DNA of 64,000 bases, from NCBI RefSeq assembly GCF_036378875.1, contig NZ_DASUVO010000073.1, forward strand, positions 62,001 to 126,000, written 5' to 3'. Position 1 is the stretch's first letter. Each line of letters starts with the position of its first letter. Below are positions 1 through 7,643 of this stretch, piece after piece. The notes below the pieces were generated by a model that was given only the letters and a program-made list of their open reading frames with translations, did not search any database and had not been told where the DNA came from. The stretch comes from Actinophytocola sp036378875 (lineage in GTDB: Bacteria; Actinomycetota; Actinomycetes; Mycobacteriales; Pseudonocardiaceae). Made by a program: the position numbers and the translations under genes.

Positions 1-160
1 CGCGAAGTCGCCTCGGCAGCGCCGTGGAGGCCGTCCGGCAGGCGTCGACCCACGTGGGCTCGTCGACTTTGCGGGCGGGGATCCCGGTCAACCCGTCCGC
101 CACGGACCTGGTCTGCGCGCTTTCCTCGGCGGTCAAGGTGAACACGGCGTCGTCGTCCAT
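1..160 (-). CDS. Fe(II)/2-oxoglutarate-dependent oxygenase, N-terminal part only
   Basis: Partial gene whose start lies inside the window and whose body runs off the left edge. About 53 residues are visible. An LTAEE stretch is followed by a WVDACR segment and the LPRRLR motif, which resembles the N-terminus of clavaminate synthase/VioC/AsnO-type TauD-family hydroxylases (inference from memory of those families; the iron ligands are outside the window). Two ATGs lie side by side (158-160 and 161-163); the AAGGGAG ribosome site favours the inner one. Such enzymes usually hydroxylate free or carrier-bound amino acids in secondary metabolism. The neighbour at 410 is divergently transcribed. Confidence 0.55.
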   Translation of the reverse strand, partial: MDDDAVFTLTAEESAQTRSVADGLTGIPARKVDEPTWVDACRTASTALPRRLR

Positions 161-409
161 CATTCTCCCTTCACCGCACCGATGGCGGTTCCTACGCGAG
201 GTCGAATGGTGGGCGTGGTGCCTATGCCTGAGCTATACGGCCGGCGGACACGCTGATATAGCTCGACCATAGCCGTTCGAGCTAGGTATTCCCGGAATTG
301 TGGACCATGCCCCTTAGGGGGTTCACCTCGGGGAATGTCAGGGGATGCACCCGATTCCGTCTTTTCGCGGCCCTGTTGTACTCGATGTACAACCCGAAGG
401 GTGACGTGA

Positions 410-913
410 ATGGCCTACTGGCTGTGTATCGGGTTTGTGCTGGCATTCGGCATGGCGGTTTTTCCGTTCGGTAGCATCGAGGTGTTTCTCATCGGTCTCG
501 CCGTCAACCGGCCCGACATCCCGTGGCTGGCTCTCGGCGCGGCGGTGGCCACCGGCCAGGTCCTCGGCAAGCTGGTGCACTTCTATGCCGCCAGGGGCGC
601 GCTGCGCCTCCCGGCGCTCATCCGCCCTGCCCCGGACGCGACCCCGGAGCGCGGGCGCCCTGGTTGGCGCACCCGGCTGACGGCGACGATGGCATCGGCG
701 ACGGAGCGGGCGGAGCGGCATCCGGGCTGGCTGCACGCCGTGTTCGCGGTGAGCGCGCTCGTGGGCCTGCCGCCCTTCGGCGCCACGACAGTGCTCGCCG
801 GGCTGGTGGGCGTACGCCCCGGCGTGTTCCTGGCGGTGGGCCTGCTGGGCAGGATCACCCGGTACAGTGGTCTGGCCGCGGCGCCAGGCCTGCTGACGCA
901 CGTGTTCTTCTGA
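410..913 (+). CDS. small multi-pass membrane protein (VTT/SNARE-associated-like)
   Basis: A 167-residue integral membrane protein. Hydrophobic segments lie at about residues 3-30, 36-58 and 104-160, the last broken by the glycine/proline-rich stretch GLPPFGATT. The FPFGSIE motif near residue 18 and the GLPPFG re-entrant-like motif recall the VTT/DedA-type fold of small actinobacterial membrane proteins; this assignment is by resemblance only. The central loop (about residues 65-100) is basic and proline-rich. It is a stand-alone gene between the divergent oxygenase and the expansin. Substrate and role are unknown. Confidence 0.6.
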   Translation: MAYWLCIGFVLAFGMAVFPFGSIEVFLIGLAVNRPDIPWLALGAAVATGQVLGKLVHFYAARGALRLPALIRPAPDATPERGRPGWRTRLTATMASATERAERHPGWLHAVFAVSALVGLPPFGATTVLAGLVGVRPGVFLAVGLLGRITRYSGLAAAPGLLTHVFF

Positions 914-1023
914 GCCCCGGTGACTTCTGGCGAGGGTTTCCGATTGACCGGTCGGTGTGGAACGATCGCTGCGGCTGTAGCGACCGGAAGGTGCCTGCCT
1001 CGATCAGCCGAAGAGGAGTCGTG

Positions 1024-1905
1024 GTGCCCAAGCGGTGGTTGGTCGCCTTGATGGTGGTCGGATTCCTGGTGACCACGGGCGCGGTGGTCATGGTCATCGT
1101 GCCGAGCCGGACGAGCGGAGAGGCTCGTCCCGCCACGACGGTCGATGTGGACGGAGACGCCCCGGTGCGGACGGCCACCACCACCCCGTCCCTGAGTGCG
1201 ACGACGACCACGACGAGCAGTCCGGTCCCGACGTCGACGCCGTCCTCGACCCCCGTGTCGGTGCCCGCACCGCCCGCCGGCGACGCTCCCCTGTCCGGGC
1301 GGATCAAGCCGGGGGTCGACTACGACGGCGTGGCGACCTTCTACAGCACCGACGGGAGCGGTGCGTGCGGGTACGACCCGAGCAGTGATCCGATGACCGC
1401 GGCGATGAACCAGACGGACTACGAAGCCAGCAACGCGTGTGGTGCCACCGTCCTGGTCCAGGCGGCCAACGGCGCCAGCGTGACGGTGCGGATCACCAAC
1501 CTCTGCCCCTCCCCGTGCCGGGTCGGGCAGTTGGACCTGAGCGCTGAGGCGTTCGCCATGCTGGCGGAGCCCAGGCTGGGGGAGATCCCGATCACGTGGA
1601 AGCTGATCAGCCCGAACGCGACGGGAAGTATCTCCATCCGCTACAAAGTCGGCTCCAGCCAGTACTGGTGCGGTATCCAGGTGATCAACCACCGCAACCC
1701 TCTGGCGCGTCTGGAGGTTCGGGCGGGTGCGGGCTGGAAACAGCTGTCCCGTACCGACTACAACTACTTCCTCTCCGAGGACGGTTCCGGCTGCGGCGGC
1801 GCCATCGCCCTCACCGACATCTACGGGCAGCGCCTGGTCGTCGATCCCCTGCCCGTCAGGGCGGACGTTGTGCAGCCGACGAGCGTGCAGTTCGACCAAC
1901 GCTGA
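1024..1905 (+). CDS. secreted expansin-like protein (EXLX type)
   Basis: Wall-loosening protein with no hydrolytic activity expected. A single N-terminal membrane/signal segment (residues about 6-28) is followed by a Thr/Ser/Pro linker (about 30-90), a double-psi beta-barrel (about 97-190; GVATFY start, four Cys, QLDLS carrying the conserved Asp) and a C-terminal beta-sandwich like CBM63 (about 200-290) with exposed Trp/Tyr residues. That two-domain order is the bacterial expansin architecture. GTG start chosen because GAGGAG ends 5 nt upstream; the adjacent GTG at 1021 is the alternative. The next gene is a GH5 cellulase, a natural partner, since expansins make cellulose and xylan surfaces accessible. 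Confidence 0.85.
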   Translation: MPKRWLVALMVVGFLVTTGAVVMVIVPSRTSGEARPATTVDVDGDAPVRTATTTPSLSATTTTTSSPVPTSTPSSTPVSVPAPPAGDAPLSGRIKPGVDYDGVATFYSTDGSGACGYDPSSDPMTAAMNQTDYEASNACGATVLVQAANGASVTVRITNLCPSPCRVGQLDLSAEAFAMLAEPRLGEIPITWKLISPNATGSISIRYKVGSSQYWCGIQVINHRNPLARLEVRAGAGWKQLSRTDYNYFLSEDGSGCGGAIALTDIYGQRLVVDPLPVRADVVQPTSVQFDQR

Positions 1906-1990
1906 CCAGGCCACACGGTGGGCCACCGGTGATCTCGCTGTCTCCGGGCATCGCGGAAGTACTGGTGATGGGCGCTCGCGGGAGCTAATC

Positions 1991-2004
1991 TGGGAGCGCT
2001 CCCA
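1991..2004. promoter_or_regulatory. CebR-type operator, perfect palindrome
   Basis: TGGGAGCGCTCCCA, identical to the 14-bp consensus operator of CebR, the LacI-family repressor released by cello-oligosaccharides in streptomycetes. It sits about 100 bp before the GH5 start, in the gap after the expansin. Related copies are at 14417, 16007 and 32315. Confidence 0.85.
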
Positions 2005-2025
2005 ATGACTGTTCGGAGGGGTGAG

Positions 2026-2070
2026 ATGTTCGTGGTTCGCGCCGTTCGCGGTGGGCTGTTGTTCATCTGA
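2026..2070 (+). other. 14-codon leader ORF before GH5
   Basis: ATG preceded by a strong GGAGGGG ribosome site 5 nt upstream and closed by TGA; encodes MFVVRAVRGGLLFI. It lies between the CebR operator and the TTG start of the cellulase. It may be a translated leader or a chance ORF; the spacing to the downstream ribosome site (about 24 nt) would allow an effect on cellulase translation. Confidence 0.35.
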
Positions 2071-2106
2071 CCAGACTCGTTGCCCAACTTCTCAAAGGAG
2101 AGAGCA

Positions 2107-3327
2107 TTGACGCAACGGCTGACGGTTCTGTTCGCCCTTCTCACGGTCACGCTGGCACTGTGCGGTGCGCCGACGCAGGCGGCCGCCGCGCAGGTGAGTG
2201 GTACAGGCACCGGTTACCTGCACACCAGCGGGAACAAGATCGTCGACAGCACCGGTGCGACGGTCCGGCTGACCGGTCTCAACTGGTTCGGGATGGAGAC
2301 CGACAACAAGACCTTCCACGGCCTGTGGGCGAACGTGACGTGGAAGTCCCAGATCGACCACATGGCCCAGCTCGGCTACAACACCATCCGTGTGCCGTTC
2401 TCGAACGACGCGCTCAAGCCGGGCGCGGTGGCGACTGGCATCAACGACTGGACCAATCCGGACCTGGTGGGCCTGTCCCCGTTGCAGATCCTCGACCAGG
2501 TGGTCGCGTACGCCGGGCAGAAGGGCATGCGGATCATCCTCGACCGGCACCGGCCGACCAGCGCCCAGCAGACCGCCCTCTGGTACACGTCGGCGGTGCC
2601 CGAGTCGACGTGGATCAACGACTGGAAGGCCCTCGCGCAGCGTTATGCCGGCAACACGACGGTGATCGGCGCGGACCTGCACAACGAGCCGCACGCCGAA
2701 GGCACCAACCCGAACGCGACCGGCGCCTGCTGGGGCTGCGGTGTCACCACGCGCGACTGGCGGCTCGCGGCCGAACGCGCCGGCAACGCGATCCTCTCGG
2801 TGCAGCCGAACTGGCTGATCTTCGTCGAGGGCGTGAGCTGTCCGAGCGGTGGCTTGTCGAACGTCTGGGACGGCGACCCCAGCAACGACGAGGACTGCGG
2901 TTGGTGGGGCGGCAACCTGTCGAAGGCCGGCGAGTTCCCGGTACGCCTGTCGGTGGCGAACCGACTCGTCTACTCACCGCACGAGTACGCCACGTCGGTG
3001 TTCGACCAGACGTGGTTCCACGCCCCGAACTACCCCGCCAACATGCCGGCCATCTGGGACAAGTACTGGGGTTACCTGCACAAGCAGAACATCGCCCCAC
3101 TGATGATGGGGGAGTTCGGCTCGACCCTCGCCAACCCGATCGACAAGGTCTGGCTGCAGAACCTGATGCAGTACACGGGCAGTGGGGTCGACGGGATGTC
3201 GTTCACCTACTGGGCGTGGAACCCGAACTCGGGTGACACCGGCGGCATCGTCAAGGACGACTGGGTGACGGTGCAACAGGAGAAGCAGACCATCCTTCAG
3301 CCATACCTGATTTCCCCGAACCCATAG
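2107..3327 (+). CDS. secreted GH5 endoglucanase (cellulase)
   Basis: Endo-beta-1,4-glucanase of glycoside hydrolase family 5, 406 residues. A Sec signal peptide occupies about residues 1-32 (cleavage after AQAAAA-like stretch), and the rest is a single (beta/alpha)8 catalytic domain. HNEPH (about residue 197) carries the acid/base Glu and MGEFG (about 335) the nucleophile Glu; the GLNWFG and RVPFS motifs are typical. TTG start chosen because AAAGGAG ends 6 nt before it and an in-frame upstream ATG at 2080 has no ribosome site. Unlike most CAZymes here it has no carbohydrate-binding module. The operator at 1991 implies control by a CebR-like repressor. Confidence 0.9.
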   Translation: MTQRLTVLFALLTVTLALCGAPTQAAAAQVSGTGTGYLHTSGNKIVDSTGATVRLTGLNWFGMETDNKTFHGLWANVTWKSQIDHMAQLGYNTIRVPFSNDALKPGAVATGINDWTNPDLVGLSPLQILDQVVAYAGQKGMRIILDRHRPTSAQQTALWYTSAVPESTWINDWKALAQRYAGNTTVIGADLHNEPHAEGTNPNATGACWGCGVTTRDWRLAAERAGNAILSVQPNWLIFVEGVSCPSGGLSNVWDGDPSNDEDCGWWGGNLSKAGEFPVRLSVANRLVYSPHEYATSVFDQTWFHAPNYPANMPAIWDKYWGYLHKQNIAPLMMGEFGSTLANPIDKVWLQNLMQYTGSGVDGMSFTYWAWNPNSGDTGGIVKDDWVTVQQEKQTILQPYLISPNP

Positions 3328-3349
3328 CCGAGATGCTGGCGAGTATCTG

Positions 3350-3595
3350 TTACGGGATGCCGACCCGCTGCTGGGCGATGTGCGGGCGCGCGACGGCCTC
3401 GGCCCGGCGGTGTGCGCCGAGCTTCTGGTAGAGGTTGCGGATGTGGGTCTTGACGGTATTCCGCGAGACGGACAGTTCGTTGGCGATCTCGGGTGCTGAC
3501 AGGTTGGTCGGCAGATAACGCAGCACGCGAATCTCGCTGTCGCTGAGCGGCTCGAGTACCGGTAGCGGCGCGATGCGGGTGTGAAAAGGTTGGAC
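3350..3595 (-). pseudogene. LuxR-family regulator, C-terminal HTH remnant
   Basis: About 80 codons encoding only the C-terminal DNA-binding domain of a LAL/MalT-type LuxR regulator: EPLSDSE, LPTNLSAPEIA, VSRNTVKTHIRNLY and KLGAHRR are all recognisable. There is no start codon or sensory part; upstream of codon 1 the sequence becomes the 3' end of the XRE gene. This looks like the tail of a large regulator whose 5' part was replaced when the XRE/SDR block arrived. Confidence 0.7.
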
Positions 3596-3597
3596 TA

Positions 3598-4488
3598 TCA
3601 GCTGAGTGCTTGAATCTCGGTCGCTAGCTTCTCCTGGCTGGCCGCCCACGACGCCAACAGGGCTAGACCGTCCGCGGTCGCCGTGCCAGCGGGCGCGGTG
3701 TAGACGGTCAGGAGCAGGCCGGGTTCGGCAGGCAGCTCCATCGACTCGACGTCCAGGTCGAGCTGGCCCACTACCGGATGGTGCACACGCTTGCGTCCGG
3801 ACCGGTGGAGCCGAACGTCCTGAGATGCCCACCGCTGCCGAAATAGTTCACTGCGTGTCGATAACTCACCGACTAGGGCGATCAGCTCCTCGTCGTGCGG
3901 ATTGCGGCCCGCTTCCATGCGTAGCTTCGCGGCCACATCGCAGGCGATTCGGTCATAGTCGACAAAGAACGTTTTTGCCGATTCGGGATCTAGATACACG
4001 AACCGCGCGGTGTTCGCCGGCCGTCGCGTGTCGGCCAGCACCGGTGAATACAGCGCGCGGGCAAGGTGATTCATGGCCAGCACGTCATAACGGCCGTTGC
4101 AAATCCACGCCGGCGCATCGGTGATGGCGTCGAGCACCTGCTGAAGCGTCGGACGCACCGTCACGGCGGGGCGCCGGCGGCGTGGACCGCCGGGCGCCCT
4201 GGACTGCCGCGCAAGGTGGAACAGGTGATCGCGCTCGGCCTCGTCAAGTTGCAAGGCAGAGGCCAACGCGTCGAGCACCCCGTCGGAGGCGCCGGCGAGG
4301 CTGCCGCGCTCCATACGCACGTAGTAGTCGACCGATACCCCTGCTAGTAGAGCTACCTCTTCGCGACGCAGACCTGTGACCCGGCGGTTGCCGCCGTAGG
4401 CGGGCAGTCCGGCCCGCTCGGGCGTGATCCGCGCGCGACGCGAGCTCAGGAATTCCTTGATCTCAGTGCGCAGGTCGATCGTGGCCAC
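3598..4488 (-). CDS. XRE-family transcriptional regulator with MmyB-like ligand domain
   Basis: 296 residues. The helix-turn-helix (about 10-75) has the signature sequence YGGNRRVTGLRREEVALLAGVS of the actinobacterial XRE/MmyB family, followed by the C-terminal MmyB-like PAS domain (about 105-285), which in this family binds a small, often fatty-acid-like ligand. GTG at 4488 starts just before the conserved DLRTEIKEF block; a longer reading from ATG 4569 is possible but its extra residues are not conserved in the family. It lies downstream of, and in the same direction as, an SDR gene with a 120-nt gap; regulators of this family usually control the adjacent oxidoreductase. Confidence 0.85.
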   Translation of the reverse strand: MATIDLRTEIKEFLSSRRARITPERAGLPAYGGNRRVTGLRREEVALLAGVSVDYYVRMERGSLAGASDGVLDALASALQLDEAERDHLFHLARQSRAPGGPRRRRPAVTVRPTLQQVLDAITDAPAWICNGRYDVLAMNHLARALYSPVLADTRRPANTARFVYLDPESAKTFFVDYDRIACDVAAKLRMEAGRNPHDEELIALVGELSTRSELFRQRWASQDVRLHRSGRKRVHHPVVGQLDLDVESMELPAEPGLLLTVYTAPAGTATADGLALLASWAASQEKLATEIQALS

Positions 4489-4608
4489 CCCTTCACCGTA
4501 GGCCCTGTCCGGAGGCGAAGGGAGGTACTGCTGGTACCCCCGTTGAGACCCGACTTTGGAGCTATTCACGAGGGCCCGTCGGCCGCCGGCAAAGCCTCGC
4601 GTCGACGC

Positions 4609-5412
4609 CTAGGTACCCGATGCGGTCGTCGCGGTGCCGCCGTCGACCGGGACGATGGTGCCCGTCAGGTAAGACCCGGCCCGGCTAGCGAGGAACACGG
4701 CGACACCTGCCATGTCGTCGTCGCGGCCGAGCCGGCGCAGAGGGGCCTTCGCCGCGATCGTGTCGCCGATGGCATCGATCGTGGCCGCCATCATCTGCGA
4801 CGGGAACACTCCCGGGGCTACCGCGTTCACCGTGACGTGCTGTGGGCCCAGTTCCCTGGCAAGCACCCTGGTGAGTTGATGGAGTGCCGCTTTGCTGCTG
4901 GCGTACGAGTAGTTGGGCGCCTCGGCGACGTGGATGGCGGCGATACTACCGATGTTGATGATCCGCGCGGGATCATCGGCGGTGCCCGCCCTGCACAGTG
5001 CGGGCAGCAGCGCCTGCACCAGCCAGAACGGCGACTTGAGGTTGAGGTCGATCACTGCGTCCCAGGCCTCGGCCGGGAACGTCTCCAGCGGCTCGCGCCA
5101 CATCGCTCCCGCGTTGTTGACGAGGATGTCCAGGCGTTCCGAGTCGGCCTTGACCAGATCAGCGAGGCGCTGACACTCGTCGTACCTGGACAGGTCGGCG
5201 GGGATTGCTTGAACGTCGCCGAATTCGGACAGTAGACGCTGTGCCTCCGCGCACGCGTCTGCCTTGCGTGAGCTGACGACGACGCGGGCGCCCGCCTGCA
5301 GAAGGCCGCGCGCGATCATCATCCCAATGCCCCTGGTGCCGCCAGTGACAAGTGCGTACTTCCCACTCAGATCGAAAAGGTCTGAGTGAGTGGTGAACTG
5401 GTTGTCCGCCAT
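4609..5412 (-). CDS. short-chain dehydrogenase/reductase
   Basis: 267-residue classical SDR. Cofactor motif TGGTRGIG (about residue 23), NNAG (about 108), catalytic Ser in NIGS and YxxxK in YSYASSKAA, with the C-terminal PVDGG typical of NAD(P)-dependent 3-oxoacyl/sugar-type reductases. The SSRK after beta-2 suggests NADP preference (inference). Sequence character is nearest to RhlG/gluconate-5-dehydrogenase-like SDRs, but the substrate cannot be read from the sequence. It is probably the target of the XRE regulator immediately downstream. Confidence 0.88.
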   Translation of the reverse strand: MADNQFTTHSDLFDLSGKYALVTGGTRGIGMMIARGLLQAGARVVVSSRKADACAEAQRLLSEFGDVQAIPADLSRYDECQRLADLVKADSERLDILVNNAGAMWREPLETFPAEAWDAVIDLNLKSPFWLVQALLPALCRAGTADDPARIINIGSIAAIHVAEAPNYSYASSKAALHQLTRVLARELGPQHVTVNAVAPGVFPSQMMAATIDAIGDTIAAKAPLRRLGRDDDMAGVAVFLASRAGSYLTGTIVPVDGGTATTASGT

Positions 5413-6208
5413 TGGTCTTCGTCCGTTCTATCGTGGAAGCATGTGCTGACACGGTCGCGCGTCCGGTGCAGCTGAATTAAACTGATGGGGGTAAAGCTGC
5501 GGTGCGTGTCCATGAAGTGTTGTCGGCGCTTTCGTTCAGGGCTCCTGGGACTGATTCTCGGGCGGCCGCCGTGCGCCTCCCGTGGATCCATTACTTCTCC
5601 TCCGTGTATCAGGAAGCCGGCTCAAACAGGTTGACAGGCGTCCTGGACGTCTGGGAGACCCTGGCGATACAGGTACTGTGAGAGCCTCCCTTGCCTGGCG
5701 CGCCGGCCCACGCCGCCACAATCCCTCCTGCACGGTCATTTCCTTGATGCCGCTGGAGCACTAAGCCCGTCGACTTTCTGCGCCGGTCACCTCGTCAGCC
5801 GATTCCGGCGCAACCCCAGAACAACTTTGGCGCAGGGGTATCACGTTACCGGTGCGCACGCAGGCTGTACTCACTTAAAAATGATGTTGCATAGGGTTAA
5901 TCAAGCCACTTGATATTTCAGGCCGTTTTCCCGCTGGCCTGAAGACGCCCACCGCCCGAATGGATCGACTGGGACGACAACTCCGAACCCGGTTCCAGCG
6001 CCGGCGACCGTCACTGACGATCCGTACGATCTCGTCGGCTGTCGAGAAGTCGAGTAACGGGCTATGCGACGTGTACTACCGTTCCACGTCGTCCGAACGG
6101 CCGCAGATATCTTTAGGGGACGGTGCTATCCGTAACGCTGTGTTCGTCTTAGGTCCCAGATCGTGCCATCACGTCTGCTTTGCGGCTTGATCGACATCGT
6201 TCGGGGTC
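5413..6208. other. gene-poor stretch, about 800 nt
   Basis: No convincing gene. Base composition drops to unusually AT-rich near 5870-5925, which includes a dyad TCAAGCCACTTGA (5901-5913) and a short hairpin of CAGGCC/GGCCTG (5919-5941). Short open frames here have no recognisable motifs or ribosome sites. The right end abuts the ISL3 transposase fragment, so part of this may be IS flank. Confidence 0.4.
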
Positions 6209-6496
6209 GTGTGTTTTGAGCTGGACCCGTGCGCGGGGACGTTGTTGCTGGGCTTGGCCAATGTGGTGGTGACCGACCTTCACATCGACCCTGGGGAGCT
6301 GTGGATGACCGTTCGCTCCGACGCCGCCGGAGCGAACTGCCCAGCGTGCGCGGCGTGGTCGGCGAGGGTGCATGGGCGGTACTCGCGGTCGTTGACCGAC
6401 CTTCCAGCGGTTGGTCGACGCACGGTGCTTGTTATGCGGGCGCGACGGTTCGTGTGCTTCACCGTCGAGTGTTCGAAGAAGACGTTCGTGGAACAC
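6209..6496 (+). pseudogene. ISL3-family transposase, N-terminal fragment
   Basis: About 95 codons matching the N-terminal zinc-finger region of IS204/IS1001/IS1165-type (ISL3) transposases: CPAC, ARVHGRYSRSLTDLP, VRRFVC-like RARRFVCFTVEC and a following KKTFVE. The DDE catalytic domain (about 300 residues) is absent. Resemblance ends at about 6493, where the opposite strand begins to match another gene. It is a decayed insertion sequence. Confidence 0.75.
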
Positions 6497-6793
6497 GTCG
6501 TCATCGAGGAAGACCACCGCGCTGTTGGTCTCGCCATAGCTCAGGGGCGGCATCCACCGGCCTGGGTGGACCGCGGGGTCTGTGAACCACCCAGGTGCCC
6601 GGGACGAACTCTCCAGGGCTGCTACCGCTGCGGCGAGCCCAGGGTCCGACTCCTGCGCGGCCTTGCCGACCTTGAACCCGCCTAACGATGTCTTGACCTC
6701 GGCTTCCATGTCCCGTAGGCGGTTCGATCCTTTCGGCAGATCCGGTGACAGTTGCCGAAGCTTCGTCTCTGAGACGTGGACCAGTTCGCGCAT
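6497..6793 (-). pseudogene. truncated actinobacterial gene of unknown function, cut by the ISL3 fragment
   Basis: From ATG 6793 the minus strand encodes about 99 residues (MRELVHVSETKLRQL start, GWFTDPAVHPGRWMPPLSY middle, AVVFLDD end). It looks like a small actinobacterial family in which a conserved LVHVSExKL start is followed by a WxxP...VxFLD block, DUF7019-like; this is an impression, not a search result. The similarity stops exactly where the transposase fragment begins on the other strand, so the 3' half appears lost. Confidence 0.45.
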
Positions 6794-6905
6794 GATGAAT
6801 GCCGGTAGAACCGACCGTCGTCCCGCGATCTGGATCCGCACCCGGCAAACTTCAGCCGGACAGGACACGGAGGTTAGCGGCTCGCCCGCCTGCGGAGCTC
6901 GTGTC

Positions 6906-7436
6906 TCAGACCGTCTGGAACACCCACTTCTGGTCCGGGTAGTTCAGGCAGTCGAACTGGAACGCCGGTGAGCCGTTGTAGTTGTCGGCACCCCGGATGA
7001 TGAGGCAACGCTGGGTGTAGGAGTTCTGGATCCTCACGTACCGGCCGCCACTTCCCTCGTCGAAGATGTTCCAGTTCTGGTCCTCGTAGCCGGCGCAGTC
7101 GTGCTGGAAGGCGGGTGCGCCGTTGACGTTGTTCGCGCCCCGGACCGCGAGACACCTGCCGGTGTACGCGTTGCGGATCCGGCTCCGCCCAGGGGTGATG
7201 TACTCGATGTTCCAGTGCTGGTCCGCCGCGCTGCCGATGCAGTCGTACTGGAACGCCGGTGAGCCGTTGACGTTGTTGGACCCCTGGATCGCGAGGCAGC
7301 GGCCGGTGTGGAGGTTGATGATCCTGACGGACGCCAGGATGTTCACGTCGTCGGTCGTCGCCTGGACGGCGGGCGTTAGACCGAGTGTGAGAACGAGTGT
7401 CGCGAAGGCGACGAGAGCATGACGAAACAAGGACAT
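6906..7436 (-). CDS. secreted ricin-type beta-trefoil lectin, single domain
   Basis: 176 residues: Sec signal peptide (about 1-26), then one beta-trefoil of three 45-residue repeats, each with the pattern I-N-x-x-T-x-R-C-L and ending in QxW (DQHW, DQNW, DQKW). The repeats carry an unusual NxVNGSPAFQxDC core that differs from the CBM13 modules fused to the glycosidases here. With no catalytic domain it probably binds glycans at the surface or in the medium. Stand-alone gene, start ATG 7436. Confidence 0.85.
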   Translation of the reverse strand: MSLFRHALVAFATLVLTLGLTPAVQATTDDVNILASVRIINLHTGRCLAIQGSNNVNGSPAFQYDCIGSAADQHWNIEYITPGRSRIRNAYTGRCLAVRGANNVNGAPAFQHDCAGYEDQNWNIFDEGSGGRYVRIQNSYTQRCLIIRGADNYNGSPAFQFDCLNYPDQKWVFQTV

Positions 7437-7643
7437 GGCAACCCCCAGTTACTCCTTGATCAATGCCCCTGCAGCGTACATCTCCGTGAACGCCGCCGCT
7501 ACGCGGTGAAACCGGCGAGATGCTCGCGGAGGCCCGGAAGACCCGTCTCGATCTTGTTCATCCCGGCGCCGGTGCCCACGCCCTCGGCCGTGACTCACCA
7601 CATGGTCAGATCCAGCCGCGGGCAATGCCGCGCACACTGGTTA

